This document shows, piece after piece, positions 12,601 through 24,672 of a DNA stretch of 64,000 nt. Below the pieces are notes generated by a model that did no database searches, had not been told where the DNA came from, and was given only the letters and a program-made list of their open reading frames with translations. The stretch is from positions 11,302,001-11,366,000 of the forward strand of contig CM036635.1 of assembly GCA_020746105.1 (NCBI GenBank), given 5' to 3'. A program made the translations under genes and the position numbers. Every line of letters starts with the position of its first letter. Positions within the stretch are counted from its first letter, which is position 1. This stretch comes from Trogon surrucura (lineage: Eukaryota > Chordata > Aves > Trogoniformes > Trogonidae).

Positions 12601-15600
12601 ACATATCCAGAGATATTCATTCTCTTCGCAGCAGGGTGGAAAGATTGATTTATTATTCATTAGGAGGAAAAAAAAAAGAAAAAAGGATATTTACTGCAAT
12701 GGCTCTGGAGGCAGCTGTATAACCTGGCTTGGGCAGTGCAGAGACATCCTGTGGAGCTGCTGGCAAATGACATGCACAGAGCAAGGTCTCTCCTGCTGCA
12801 GGGACATCTCCTGATGCTTCCTCTCTCAGGAACACAGATGATGTGTTCTGTCTGCATATGGACACCATGGCACCAGCCTGGGTTCACATGAATGTCTGTG
12901 TTGGAGCCAGTTTAACTAAAATGTCTTCCGTTTCAGTTAAGTGTCTTCAGCTCGTCCCCATTGCTCCCTTCTGGTCTGTGGGGACACGCTGATTTCCTGG
13001 CGTGGGGAGAGCAGCCACCTCCCGCCCCTGGGAAGGGTAGTTTGTTGTTCAGGTGTGGAGATGCAGGGAGGGTTTTTGACTATCACCTTCAAGGTTTTGA
13101 GAAAATATTTTTTTCCTCCGAGGAAAATGTCTAAAGCAGACATTTGTGATTCTTAAAACAAGAAGGTAATCCTCAAGTACTCCAGACTCAGTTATCAAAG
13201 CCTATGGACTTCTCAGTCAAGGATTTTAGGAGTCTGCTGTTTCTGTAGAACGGGAGAAAGATAACTTTTAGGTCTTTGGTGCCTGGGTACAGCTCACTCA
13301 TGCACTGCAGTCAAACTTTTTGCTTTAGCCTGGACAGGGAGACTTAGGGTGGCTGCTGCAGGGGTGGGATGGAGTCCTCTCCCAGGTGGGTGTGGGCATT
13401 CCCCTGACTTCCCAGCCCACCCTCTCTGGGGAAGGGCAACCATAAAGAGCAACTGCAATGGGGTCTGCATGAACAATGAATGTCCAAAATCCCATGGCTG
13501 CTCCTGCTACACGTGATTTGGTGCTGCTTGTTTTCTCTTAGATGGTATTTAGGTTTTAGCTCTATTCATTGATCAGAAATAACATAAATTAAAGCTCCAC
13601 TCTTGCTGTGGTACAGAGGTGTGGCAGCATTAGGTGTTTGCTTCAGGTACGTTCTCTTGCAGATTTGCCCAAAAGCAAATCCTTTCAGACACGTTTCAAA
13701 CCAAGGAATAATTTTTAGACAGCAGAAAGCAAATCAAGCCCCAGCAGCTTACAAAGATGTTTTTTTCTTTAATTAGCTAAACTAAACTGTAATCAACCAC
13801 CAGCTAGCAGTGATTAATGAGGGATTGCTAAATGGGAAACTGCTCTTACTATTTTTGGTCCATTAGAAAAAGCTGGGGACACAATGATGTTTTAATGAAG
13901 CCAGATGGCCAAAGCTGCTATATTGAAATCCAGCCATGGAGGAGAAAGCTGGAACAGCACAGGAAGGTTCAGCACAGGCTGCCCTTAAAGAGAGAAAATG
14001 TACCATTTTCTGATGCTCCAAGGACTGGAAAGGTTTGGAAATTCCACCTCGTGTTATACTGTTTTGCACTGTTTCTAGTGTGACTTGAGGTAAACCTCAC
14101 ATTTGAATAGTGCAAGTCCTAGTAAATGGATCACTTTATCGTTCATGAGATCTTTTGCTATCTTGACTGTTGTTAATGTGGACAACTGAAAATCATATTT
14201 ACTGGAGGTGGGTTTTGTTTTGTTTGAGGGCTGTTTGGGTTTTTTTTTAGTGCAGTTTGGTACAACTGTATTGACTTCATTGAAAATCAAGCTCTTTGTA
14301 TTGTTTAGGGACTTGACCCTATAGGTTTTCCTTGGTAAGCTCAGTTTTCATGAAATAACAAGTTCGTAGCCTCAGTTGAAAACATAGAATAGGCAGACTT
14401 TGTGCAAAATTAAACATGCCTGAACTATAATATATCTTCCTGTCAGTCCTGGGCTCCCGGCATGGTTTTGCCCATAAACTTCATAGTCAGACCTCCTTTT
14501 CCATGGGCTACCTGCCCATTTCAGCCAGCACCAGGTGGGTCCCACATGGTGCTCCTGCCTTACTCCTCTCCAGGTTTTGCTGTGTGTTGCCAAGCTATCT
14601 GAATATTTTGGCAATGCTCAAAGCAAGGATGAAATCCATGAAATTCTTTTCCATCCTGACTTCAGTGGAGTTGCTTCTCTCATTTGAGGTCAGGTCCAGC
14701 ATCTCCAAAGTGGGCTCACTGGGGTGTTCCCCTGACCCTGCCAAGAGGTGTCCTGGGAGGGCAGCTGGGTCAGCAGCTGCTGGGGCTCGTGGCACCCTGT
14801 GCCTTGCTGCCATAGCCTGGTTGTCCTCTGTCATGAGCTCTTGCTGGTCCTTGTTCTGGACATTGAACATCAATTTGCCACCAAGGATATGAGAGACTCC
14901 TAGTGACTCACCAGCTCAAGCACGCATTTTGGATGCAACAATTCTGTTTGCAAAATGTTTGCAGTTAATGAATTAATTATGTTACACTCTCCTTTGAGCA
15001 GTAAACCATAAACTAAACAAGTAATCAGCAGGAGGCTGGCGGGTTGTGGTGTTTCCCTTAGCATTTGGAATAAACACAAACACAGGAAAAGCTGGAGTGC
15101 ACTTACTGCTGCCTGAGGTGCTCAGATTTGTGCACCAGATTCAATAATTGAAAGCAATCACGAGTTCTTGGAAGAGAAAACCTTGCTATATTGGTTCCCA
15201 AAACATGTGGGTACCTGCTGCCACTGTGCAATGGATGAAACCTCCCTCCTATTCTTTTCCTATTTGAGGCATAATGATTAAGACTTAGAAGTCGTTGTCA
15301 TAATATTTGATCCTCAAGTCTGTAGGGCTCAAAGAACTACCTGACTGATGCTCGTACTTCGATACCGGCATTTGCCTTTCTTTCCTACAAGGATTACTTT
15401 ACTTTGAGGATCTGTTTGTCAGTCGGTGCACCCCCTGTGCTTTGGCACGTCTGAAAAAACAGGTCTTGGTTGTTTTCTGGCTGGAACTGCAGCTGGTGCC
15501 AATAAATGAACTTGGTTCTGGGAGTTATAGAATGCCTGAGTGAAATGGGTGACGCCAGAATCAGCCAGGACCATAGTTGCAGTCAGGGTTGCTCTGGCAA

Positions 15601-15667
15601 ATCCTGTCTGTCTGGTCCTGTGTCCATGGGTGTTTCACTCTGTCATTGAGGCAGCTTATTTCACTGA

Positions 15668-15684
15668 TTTTTTTTTTTTTTTTT
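15668..15684. repeat. Poly-T run (17 bases)
   Basis: Seventeen uninterrupted T on the plus strand, in an AT-rich intergenic stretch. Confidence 0.95.
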
Positions 15685-18275
15685 AATGTATTTGTGCTTA
15701 TTATGTTACTTTATTGTTTTCCTAGACAGCTTTCAACTAGTAATAGCAGCTACTTGACATGTAATTAAATCTAATCACAGTTAAAATTACGCATGCTCAA
15801 GTCTTTGAAATTACATTTATGACATTTGCACTTTCTCTTGTGGCGAAAACATAAGCTCTTCTCAGAGACAGATGGCATTCGAGGTGATAAACATTCGGGA
15901 AGATCAGATTTGGTAACAAGCCTTCAGTGAGCCTATAAAACTCTGACTTTTGTGGCTGGTGGACTCCCTGATCTCTAACTACATTGGTGAGGTGTTTGTT
16001 CCTGGGAAAGCGGAATAAAACCAAGCTAAACTTTCTCTTAAAATGTTTACAGCACCTATAGGATTTGGCCAACTGCTGCAGTCTGGCCTTAAAACCACCT
16101 GGGGAGACTTGGGGGACTCAGGTGCACGTTAGATTTATGTGCTTTATCCTGCAGCATTCTGACCTGTAGCATTTTTGGTTGGTAGCTCCTTGAGGTATAC
16201 AGTAAGTGAAGCAGCTTTGGCTGTAGCATGTGAGCCTCTGATGAGTAACACAAGAAGTGATAAAATAAGGAAAATTTTAAACCAGAGGTGACTGGACTGG
16301 GTTGAAGTGGTTTTGGTCTTGATGCCTTTATGCACAACTGGTGTGTTTGCTTCGTGCATTGCTGCCAAGTGTGAAGTTGGTGACTTATTATAGTTCCAAG
16401 TTCTCCTTTCTGAGTAATGAAAGTCAGCAAAGAGTCCATCACCAGGTATGTAAAACTAGGCTTATTCCTCCTCATATGTGTGCGTTTGTTAATATCAGCA
16501 ATGATTTATCTGCTGCTTGGCACTTACTCATCAATGTGAGATTTTTTTTTCCCCCACCATGTTTACAGTTAGCTTTCAGTTTTACTACACTGAAAAACTG
16601 GGAATCAGCAGCAAACTGCCTGCTTCTACTCTGCCCTCTCCTTTTCCAACCCAGTTTCAAATATGTCTCTATGCTGTTCCAGCATAATTTGTTCCCTGCT
16701 ATGACACTGCCTCCTTGATTATCTTTATTACACCACATTTCTGTTGTGCCTAAACCAGTACCCCGAACTGCAAATCAAGTGTAACGAGGACTTGCAGCTG
16801 AAATACTGAATTTGGAGATGCAAAAGTGATCAGAATCATTTAAGGACTGACTTTTTTTTTTTCTGGGATATGACAGCTCATGCAATAAAGAGATGGCATA
16901 GACCTCCACGCAGAGCTGGCCTGGATCCAAGTGTGCGCAGGACGATATTCAGCACATCTAGGTGTCACTTTAAAGCAAAGCTGGACAAATACAAGAGAAG
17001 GTCTGATGCTTTTCTTTCAATGAATTCTTCACTCTTGCACTGGAGACAGCTGGAGTTGGATCTGGAGTAGTAATAATGGCTGAGTGAGGGTCTCAGGCTT
17101 TGATCATGCGTTTAGAGAAGAAGCCAAAAAAACCCATGCCAACAAAAAAAAAACATCAAAACCCCCCAAAAAGCCAGTCTGAGTGTGTGCTGCTGTAGCA
17201 GGGTTTGGACAGAGGGATTCACAGCGTGGTGAGCAGCACCTCTCTGCTTTTACTACTTGGACTGTGGAACTTTTTGTTAAAGTCTTGTGGTTTGAGAAAA
17301 ATGGACAGAGGATTTTTAAAATTAGGTGTAAGAAAACGGATGAATAAAACTTCATCTTGAAGCGAGAAATTGTGTTGTTTTGCCTCCTAAAGGCTGAAAT
17401 GAGACAATTCAGTATTTGGAAAAAAAAATTCCAGAAGGATTCTTAAATTTCTGGGTGGATTTGCAAACGGTTTGGGTAAGCACACACGTCACCCTTTTCT
17501 GGCAGAGACACTATCCAACTGAGAACGTTGCCTGGCCCCAGCTGTAGTTCTCTGCCTGTTTCAGCCACCAGAGTGGGCACCTGGCCTTTCTGAGCTGGCA
17601 GGAGCAGTGCAGGGGCTAGCAGTTCTACCCTGGCCTTTTTTGGACACCTGGCCATGGTATATTTGCATCTACACTTTCTTTGAGTCTTGAGACATTTCCA
17701 AATGCTCCCTAGCTTAAATTAGCAGAAAATTGGAGTTTTGACTTCTGCTACCTAGAGTTCAGCTGATGAAATCCAGTCTGTGGGGCACCAGATGCCCTGC
17801 AGACTTAAGGATTTAAGACTTCAGCGTGATGGAAGAGCTCCTGCTCCTATCCCACAAAATTAAAAAAGAGCTGGCAGACAGGGTGCAGATATAGGGGCAT
17901 GGTCTGAGGCATGTACACACTGATGTCAAATTTTGTTTGTGCAAAAATCAGCTCTTGGATCTTTGACTGATGATAGGTTTCTGCAAGGAGGAATAAATAG
18001 GACGCAAATAATTATTTTATAGCTGTCATTAACCAAGCAATTAATCTATGACTCGGAGGAGGCAGCTCCTTCTTCAGACCTCACTGACTGCTCCTGCTCC
18101 CCCATTTATATTCATCAGGCTCTCAGAGTGGAGTTGCTGTTTGGTTTGAGGAAGAGGGCAGCTGCCTAATGTTTCATACCTGAGCGTGGCTGATGCCCGT
18201 TAAAGTTAGTTGAGGATGCAGAGGTGGGGCACATGCTCCTCATAAGCTGCTCAGAGCCTTGTTTTTACCAGGTAA

Positions 18276-18311
18276 ACTTGAATAATATTACCTGTAGACT
18301 TGAATAATATT
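18276..18311. repeat. 14-bp direct repeat, offset 22 bp
   Basis: acttgaataatatt occurs at 18276-18289 and again at 18298-18311, separated by acctgtag. This is a small local duplication with no associated gene. Confidence 0.8.
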
Positions 18312-19494
18312 CCCTTATTGTTGCCTGTGCCGAGTGGTGATGAATGTGAGCGTTTGAAGCAGCAAAGAAACCCCAGCCTGGAGTGGAAATTGAAAGGCTT
18401 GAATGAAACATCCTTCAAAGGTGACCCAGTATTGATGGAAACTTTACCTGCAACCATTCCCTAACTTGCGGGTGTCTTCTTTTCTCTTGGCTTTGTTGTG
18501 TTGATTTAACAAACACACTGTGAGACCCTGCTGAGAGCACAGCACAAGCTTCAAGCAAGAACCAGGACTGTGGAGCCCAGGGCTGAGGCTGGCTGCCCTC
18601 CTGGCGAGACAGAGAACCCCACGTCTGGTGTGGAGCCCAGGGCACAGCAGGACCCCCAGCATGGCCTCTCTTTCACAGCACTTTGCTCATGCTGCTTTTA
18701 GGGTGCTTGTTGCACCTACAGAGCCATGGCAGGCTTTTTGCAAATATTTTTCTGTGAGATGCATTGGTTGTGGTGGGCTTGGAGAAGGTAATCAGGGCAG
18801 TACCGCTGGGCACAAAAGGGTTAGACTGGTTAGCCCTGGAGACACATCTGCCTCTGTGCTTTTTGGTAACTTCTGCACCATCCACCTAAGTGTGTAAAGC
18901 CTGGATAAGTAGAGATTTGCGAACCACCCTCTCATCCTGCCTATCTGATTTTAGCAAAGATACACCGTGTTTTCTAAACGCTCAACCTGCAGTAGCTTTT
19001 CTTCACATGGATGAGAACTGCTGAGCTTCACTTGAGCTTGCCTGGCTATTTCAGAGAAGTTAAAATTGCAATTTCCAAAAAAAAGGAGGACAAACTTTAC
19101 ATTCTGACCCATGATAAATACCTGGCTGTATAGGTGGGAAAAGGGTTCATGAATATAGCAAGGCTCTTCACCTCCCATCCATGGACTCCTTCTTCCTTAC
19201 ACTGGGGTGAATGATGCTTTACACTTTCACTAGTATGTCTCCAGCCTGAGGAGGGTCTGAAACTAACAAGTATTGTCAGGAAATAGTTAACTATAATGGT
19301 ATTTCTGCTCCTCTGAAATCAGGAAGGGGCTAATCCTGAAGCAGGACTTGTTGGTCAATGTCCCTGCAGGACCACTGCAGATGGTGTGCTTGGGATGGTT
19401 GTGAACAAAAAGTGAAGGGCTTCTGGTTTCTGCAACAGTCCAACGTTAAAACTGCACTGTAGTCTTTTGTCATGACGTGTGCAACCTTCCCCAC

Positions 19495-19595
19495 TGTCCT
19501 GGTTTGAGAGCTGCCCCCCCCTTCCCCTAGTGTAGTTGCCACATGTTCCAGGCAGCACCGGAAAACTTTCGTGCTGGTGCTCTCAAGCCAGGACA
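19495..19595. mobile_element. 101-bp element with 17-bp terminal inverted repeats (hairpin/MITE-like or short LTR-like)
   Basis: The left end TGTCCTGGTTTGAGAGC (19495-19511) is matched in inverted orientation by GCTCTCAAGCCAGGACA (19579-19595), with one G:T-type mismatch in 17. The outermost bases are TG...CA. The flanks are cccac on the left and cccat on the right, a 4-of-5 match that may be a target-site duplication. The interior contains a C8 run and no reading frame. TG...CA ends and a 4-5 bp duplication are typical of LTR-class insertions, but such long inverted ends and so short a body are closer to a non-autonomous hairpin element. It lies about 1.1 kb beyond the UTS2R polyadenylation signal. 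Confidence 0.5.
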
Positions 19596-20669
19596 CCCAT
19601 AAGCAACAAACTTTGAACCCGTGCATGGAAGAGGCAATTTCTTTTCCAAGCGTGTCACCCAGGGAGGCTGGACGCAGAGCTGTCACCGTTCCCGTGAGCA
19701 ATGACCATTCAAGTGTCTTGAAGTGGAATAGACAGTTAAAACATAAATTCAGTTCCCGTATAAGCAAACGGAGGTCACTGCCATGTGTCTATCACACTGC
19801 AGTTCTGAACTTACTCCTAAGCATTAAGTTGCTTCTAATTCTGTAACCTGGTTGGAGTTGTGTTGGCATTGCGTCATTATACCCTTGCTAATGAGGTGAC
19901 GGGGCTAATGCAAGCAGAGAACTCCTGTACGGATGTTGGCTGCATCCCAGGGAAGGCACTTTTAGACTCACTGGAGAAGCACCAGACATCGTGCAGGATG
20001 TATTTATACTAATAGTGCTTTATTACCAGTGAAAGCCAGAACAGGCAAAGTGTTCTTGGTGTAGGCAGGACTGTATCCACTTTTTGTAGCAATAAAGCAA
20101 AATCATTTCCTGTGGAGGGAACGAGTGATCTCGCTAATAGGGAATCAGCACTTTTATAATTGAGAATGTCAGGTATTTCAGACACCATAGCTTTACCCAT
20201 TGGAGATCACATCTCCTTGCCCCTCTCCTCTCCCTCTGTCCTTTTCTCCTGGAGTTTATGATGTAGGTCTAGTCCCTCAGGCTGGACGTTGCAGTTTGTC
20301 GATGGATGCCCTGAGAATAACAGAATCAGAGGCTCCCAGTTCCCCCTTGGAGGAGGACAGACACTTGTCCGGGGAAGATGATACTTCCCCAAATGAGCGC
20401 TCATGTGTTTGGGATCAGCGCACTGGGAGATGTTCCCTGACTGTGGCACTGTCACAGGAAGCTTGTCTTGCTGACATGAACCACGGTGTAACTCCACTAG
20501 AGGCACCCGTGTAAATGGAGAATCAAACCCAGTGCATAGACATGACTGTAGAATAAATGTAAATACACCTAAAATCAGGACAAATACTTCTGGATATGCC
20601 TTGTTCACTTGTCCAGACCCACCCCAAATTCAAACTGGATTGCATGTCATGAACATCAGCTGCTTTGCC
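19596..20669. other. Region between the inverted-repeat element and the UTS2R 3' end
   Basis: No gene is confirmed. A minus-strand frame at 20207-20608 opens with a signal-peptide-like hydrophobic stretch (VFVLILGVFTFILQ). It is unrecognised and may be chance. Confidence 0.5.
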
Positions 20670-20675
20670 TTTATT
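20670..20675 (-). terminator. Candidate UTS2R polyadenylation signal (AATAAA)
   Basis: The plus strand reads TTTATT, which is AATAAA on the receptor strand, about 410 bases past the stop codon. A G/T-rich stretch follows some 50-60 bases further along the minus strand (ggggtgggtctgg). It is the first canonical signal I found downstream of the stop. It implies a 3' UTR covering about 20.65-21.09 kb. Confidence 0.45.
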
Positions 20676-21086
20676 TCATCGTTTTTAGTCCTTATACAAC
20701 TACAAATTTAGCATTACTGCTAAAGAAAAGAAAGAGCAAACTACAGCAATTCACGGGATAACATAATTTTTAACTCTGTGAGACAGCTGATACTATTAAA
20801 AAGCATTGCTCTGTTATGGGCTTTCATTATTGATGGTTACTTGAGGAGACATACACAGTAAAATATGAAGATAAAAAGCAAAAGGCTATTTAGATAAATG
20901 TTCAGCTGAATGCTGCTAGCATCGAATCAGTGTCACTGAAGAAAATAAGAACAGACATACGGTACAGCCTCTGGACTAAATGTGTTCACGTTATGGATTT
21001 GCTAAGGCTCTGCCTTTGCAATGGCCGTTTTAAATCAAAGAGATGTTGAAGGCAATATTGATTGTTCTTGGAGATATATTTTACCT

Positions 21087-22235
21087 TCAGGCACTGCTGT
21101 TTCCCAGAGGAGCGTGAGCAAGGACGTATGTCTCTGTGCAGTGCTGACTGCTGGTGGACAGGGATCTCCCTGAAATCCTCTGAAACCGATTCCTCCTTTG
21201 GAAGTACCCACTGCTGCTGCTAAGGGACCGCTGTCTGTTCTTCAGGTACTCCCTGTAGTTTTTGGTGAGCAGGGTGTAGAGGAAGGGGTTGATACAGCTG
21301 TTGCTGTAGGTCAGACAGGTTGTCAGATAATTAATGTTCTTCATCACCTTGGGAGATAAAGGGAGGGATTCATAATATTGGAAGAGGAGCTGCCATATCC
21401 AGAAAGGCAAGAAGCAAGCCCAGAACACCAGCACTATTGTGAAGATTAAATAGAGCACCTTCTGATTCGGCAACCGCTTGGTCTGCTTAAAGGATGCCGT
21501 TTGCGACACCCAGTAAATCTTAGCTAATCGGATGTAAAGGTAGCCAATGATTACCCCTGGACCCACGATGCTGGTACCAAAAAGGATGGTGAGATAGACT
21601 TTGTAGGACAGCTTGCTCCAAGTGGGCAGGCAGATGCTTTTGTTGTCCCTTTGCACCAGCTGGATCATGATGAGCATTGGGAGAGTGAGCAGCAGTGACA
21701 CCAGCCAGATCACAACGGCAATGGCCTTGCGGTAACTCTTGGACCTCTTCACGGTGTCCAGGGGCTTCAGCACGGCGAAGTAGCGCTCCGTGCTCATGAC
21801 TGTGAGGGTGAAGATGCTGGCGTGCATAGTGAGGAAGTCCAGACTGAACAGGATGCGACAGCCGATGTCCCCAAAGTACCATTTCTGAATGAAGTAGGTC
21901 CCAACGATGAAGGGGATGGTGAGAAGGTAGAGCAGGTCTGCCAGCGCAAGGTTGATGATGTAGATATACATGGAAGCAGATGATCGCAAGTAATGGCACA
22001 TCACTAGCAAGGTGTAGACGTTGCCTGTCACCCCAATCACACACATGAGGGAGAGGATTGTCCCTATGGTGCAGATGGCGATCATGTCCTCCATGGAACC
22101 GGTGGCTAACGTGCCATCCCAGGTGGCATTGGCGGAAGCGTTGGCTCGAATTCTGAACAGGCTGTCCTCGCTTGTGTCTGTCACCATGTAGGGGGTTGCA
22201 GAAAAGCGGCTCTCCAACTCGTCAGTTAGGGACAT
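21087..22235 (-). CDS. UTS2R: Urotensin II receptor (class A GPCR), complete intronless coding region
   Basis: The 382-residue frame is a plasma-membrane receptor for urotensin II and its related peptide. The family is known to signal through Gq and calcium. Seven hydrophobic segments are visible at roughly residues 50-78, 87-112, 124-156, 169-193, 213-238, 258-286 and 297-322. The short N-terminus has N-glycosylation sequons at N32 and N36. GN lies in TM1 and LALADLLY in TM2. Cys126 and Cys202 would form the TM3-ECL2 disulfide. Asp133 sits in the [11 protein letters not shown] segment and matches the ligand-pocket aspartate. ERY (150-152) replaces DRY, FWACFLP (271-277) replaces CWxP, and NPFLY (316-320) is the NPxxY motif. 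The C-tail is serine-rich and carries [11 protein letters not shown], matching the human receptor tail as remembered. Length is close to the human protein (389). The ATG has A at -3, and the stop is TGA. Non-mammals have several UTS2R paralogues, so family assignment is firm but subtype is not. Confidence 0.96.
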   Translation of the reverse strand: MSLTDELESRFSATPYMVTDTSEDSLFRIRANASANATWDGTLATGSMEDMIAICTIGTILSLMCVIGVTGNVYTLLVMCHYLRSSASMYIYIINLALADLLYLLTIPFIVGTYFIQKWYFGDIGCRILFSLDFLTMHASIFTLTVMSTERYFAVLKPLDTVKRSKSYRKAIAVVIWLVSLLLTLPMLIMIQLVQRDNKSICLPTWSKLSYKVYLTILFGTSIVGPGVIIGYLYIRLAKIYWVSQTASFKQTKRLPNQKVLYLIFTIVLVFWACFLPFWIWQLLFQYYESLPLSPKVMKNINYLTTCLTYSNSCINPFLYTLLTKNYREYLKNRQRSLSSSSGYFQRRNRFQRISGRSLSTSSQHCTETYVLAHAPLGNSSA

Positions 22236-22379
22236 CCTCCTGGCCTTTAAATTCCAAAAGCTTTGCTCATGCCACAGGGGTCTGAAGATCTGTTCTTTCT
22301 GCTTTGAGAAACGGGACTGCTGGGAGATGATGAACCATTTCTTAGCAGTGTCTCATCCAAGGAAGATCTGCATTCGCCA
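22236..22379 (-). other. Probable 5' UTR segment of UTS2R with four short upstream ORFs
   Basis: Reading the minus strand from the candidate splice acceptor to the receptor start codon gives 144 bases with four ATGs ahead of the receptor ATG. They open frames at 22373-22353 (6 codons plus stop), 22356-22342 (4), 22338-22267 (23) and 22270-22247 (7). All four stop before the receptor start. The first and second, and the third and fourth, overlap through ATGA-type stop/start junctions. Upstream ORFs of this kind usually lower translation of the main frame. That is inference here, because the true transcription start and exon boundary are unknown. Confidence 0.45.
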
Positions 22380-22400
22380 CTAGAGAAAAGACATCAGAAA
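22380..22400 (-). other. Candidate 3' splice acceptor for a 5' UTR intron of UTS2R
   Basis: On the minus strand a pyrimidine-rich stretch (tgtcttttctctag) ends in AG at 22381-22380, 144 bases before the receptor ATG. GPCR genes with intronless coding regions often have an untranslated upstream exon joined just before the start codon, which fits this position. No matching first exon or donor could be picked out by eye. An unspliced leader is the alternative. Confidence 0.35.
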
Positions 22401-24648
22401 TCAACATATCAGAAATCTGCCAGAGCAACACAAATTGTCATTTAGCAGTTGCCTATCCCTAGGTACATACTGCACAGCCTGCATATACCAAAGGTCTTCT
22501 GCACCGAGGCTGCTCATTTGCAAGGTTCATGCTATCATTACAGGAGCACAGCTTTGAGGAGTGACATGTCCACGTGCGTCCATTGAAAGGAGACAAAAGA
22601 GGTTGTGTGGATCATTGGAACTGCTTGCTGCAATCCTCAGTTAGTTTGGAGTTGGAGGAAAAAAGCGTCCTTCCTAAACTCATAACAGCAATTTACAGAC
22701 CTGGCAGCATGACTGCTTAAACCTTTTTGCTAAGCTCTTAACTCTGCAGGAGTAAAAGACCCCCAAAAAGGGAAAACAAACTTAGGATTTACCATTTGCT
22801 GCCAAATTGTCAGTTTTATGTAAGTGATACACTCGGAGTCCTGTCCAGCTTTTCTGTCATGTTTTCAGAGCCACTTCCCTTGAATGAGAAGTTCCTGCTA
22901 CATCCTGACCTCCAATTTCAAATTGTATTTGAGTGACAGAGAAAAAAGGCATTTTATACCTGTAGAGCAAGATGTAGGTTTCCCTGTGGGTTTTATATGG
23001 CTGTAAATGCAGGTTTTTTTCATGCCCTTTGTTAAGTGCGATCCCACAGGTTTTCATGTGTCCATGTATAGATATATTTCAGGCAGACCTGTGTATGAAC
23101 TTGTCTAAATGGCCTTACACAGCAAGGCGTGAGATTGCTCTGCAGCGCGTTAGGCAGGTAGTCACTCTTTGTATGTGGGAGCTTTTGGTTAGCTCAAACT
23201 CAACAAATCGTGGCTCTGTTGCTTTGAATTTATACTGATTCTGGTGTAGCCAAAGGGAGATCAAACCTACCTGAAGCAATAGCTAAAATGCCCAAAGGTT
23301 AAGTCATAACAAAAGCCTCTGCCAACCTAAAGGTCACACAGAAGTGCATTTACACTGCATATTTTACAGAGCTCAGATTGTCTGTTTTGGAACTGCTGTG
23401 AGAAGGAATGCTGGACCACCTTGTGGTTGCAGGGCACAGCAGGCAAACACTTCCCTCAGCCTCATTCTGCCAGGCAGATTGGATTTGTTTTATCCCAGGG
23501 ATTTGCAGCTTTTCCTGGAGAGTTTGGTGCCCCTTTGCCTCCACACCAGCTCTCACCCCTTTGCCTCCTTCCTCCCACTACTCCTTGGCAGCAGGATTAC
23601 AGCTCCAGGCCCTCCTCTTCTGCCCTTGTGTCAAAGACCCCGACAGTGACCTCTATAGTGCGTGAGGATGGACACTGTTCATCCTCTTCACGACTTGCCC
23701 TCACCTTCTCTTCTTCCCATTACCACATGCTGTGGGTGATGGGTGCTATGGAGATGTCACGCAAAAACTCTGTATAAAAGAAGTCAACCCAGTAGAGAAG
23801 GAGATTTTTTTCCTCACTTAACAACTGGGACAGAAGCGCAGAAAAAGAGAAAAAACCAGCCTATTTTCCACCTAAGTCCCTTGGATACAGATGTCTGAAG
23901 GGGAGAGATGAAGCGTTGTTCTGCAGTGGCCAGGGCTCCTTCAGGACATCTCTTCTCTGAGCTGGTCTCCAGCAGCTTCACCAGCATCTCAGCTTTCTTG
24001 GACCTTGCAAACCAAAATCTACCTCCTCCCTCCCCTGCCGTGCTGTGCAGTCCTCTCCTGCTTGGCTTTGGGCATGTGTAGCCAGCCTGTCCCTGCACTG
24101 ATTTACTCTTATTGTCCACTTTATCGGTGTTCATGTACAAGCTGTGCTGGCAGCAAAAGCGTCACGCAGGGAGGAGACATGGATGCTCAGGGAGCTCTTC
24201 CACACAATCGCCGGTGCACTTGGTCGGGAATGAATGGCTCGGCATGGGATGCTCCAGCTAAGCCTGGATTTGTGGTAGCTCGTTTTTCAGGAGCACTTTT
24301 CCATGGCTCAGGTGCTGTCTTCTTGCAGCTGCCTCACTTTGTGTTCTGGGCACTTGTAGCAGATCTATGCAGTGCCTGGGCACGTCTGTGCAGTTCCCTG
24401 GTGTGACAGCTCCTGCTGTCACAGCTCAGCACACCGCATCACGCCGCTCCGCTCCTCTTCCACTGAATCTGCATTTTACTTCATTCACAAAATTACTACA
24501 GCACTAATTCAATTCGGACATTTCACCTGTCTCCAGACAGAGCCCAGAGCTAGGCAAGTCGTCACTCCTAGAGAGGGAAAATTAGGCAAACTGAGGAAAC
24601 CTTACATTGTTTTAAAGTTACTGTCATTGCTGCGCTCGTACATAAATG

Positions 24649-24672
24649 CACACACGCACACACATGCACACA
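24649..24672. repeat. Short interrupted CA microsatellite
   Basis: An alternating CA run broken by single G or TG interruptions (cacacacgcacacacatgcacac-type). It lies about 2.4 kb upstream of the UTS2R start codon. Confidence 0.8.

Larger units (their letters stand above)
1..19494. other. Intergenic block, no gene recognised
   Basis: Open frames here are short (under about 200 residues), overlap on both strands, and show no domain or motif I recognise. The block holds the 18-T and 17-T runs, the purine tract at 9.6 kb, the CpG-dense patch at 7.3 kb and the small direct repeat at 18.3 kb. Short exons of a spliced gene or a non-coding RNA could be hidden here. Confidence 0.6.

Noticed and set aside
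18569-18643. tgtggagcccagggc occurring twice, 60 bases apart
   Set aside because: Only 15 bases are shared and the sequence between and around them does not align. It is probably chance in G+C-rich DNA.
21520-22044. 174-residue minus-strand frame inside the receptor
   Set aside because: It is an out-of-frame shadow of the receptor coding sequence, rich in His, Pro and Leu, with no domain.
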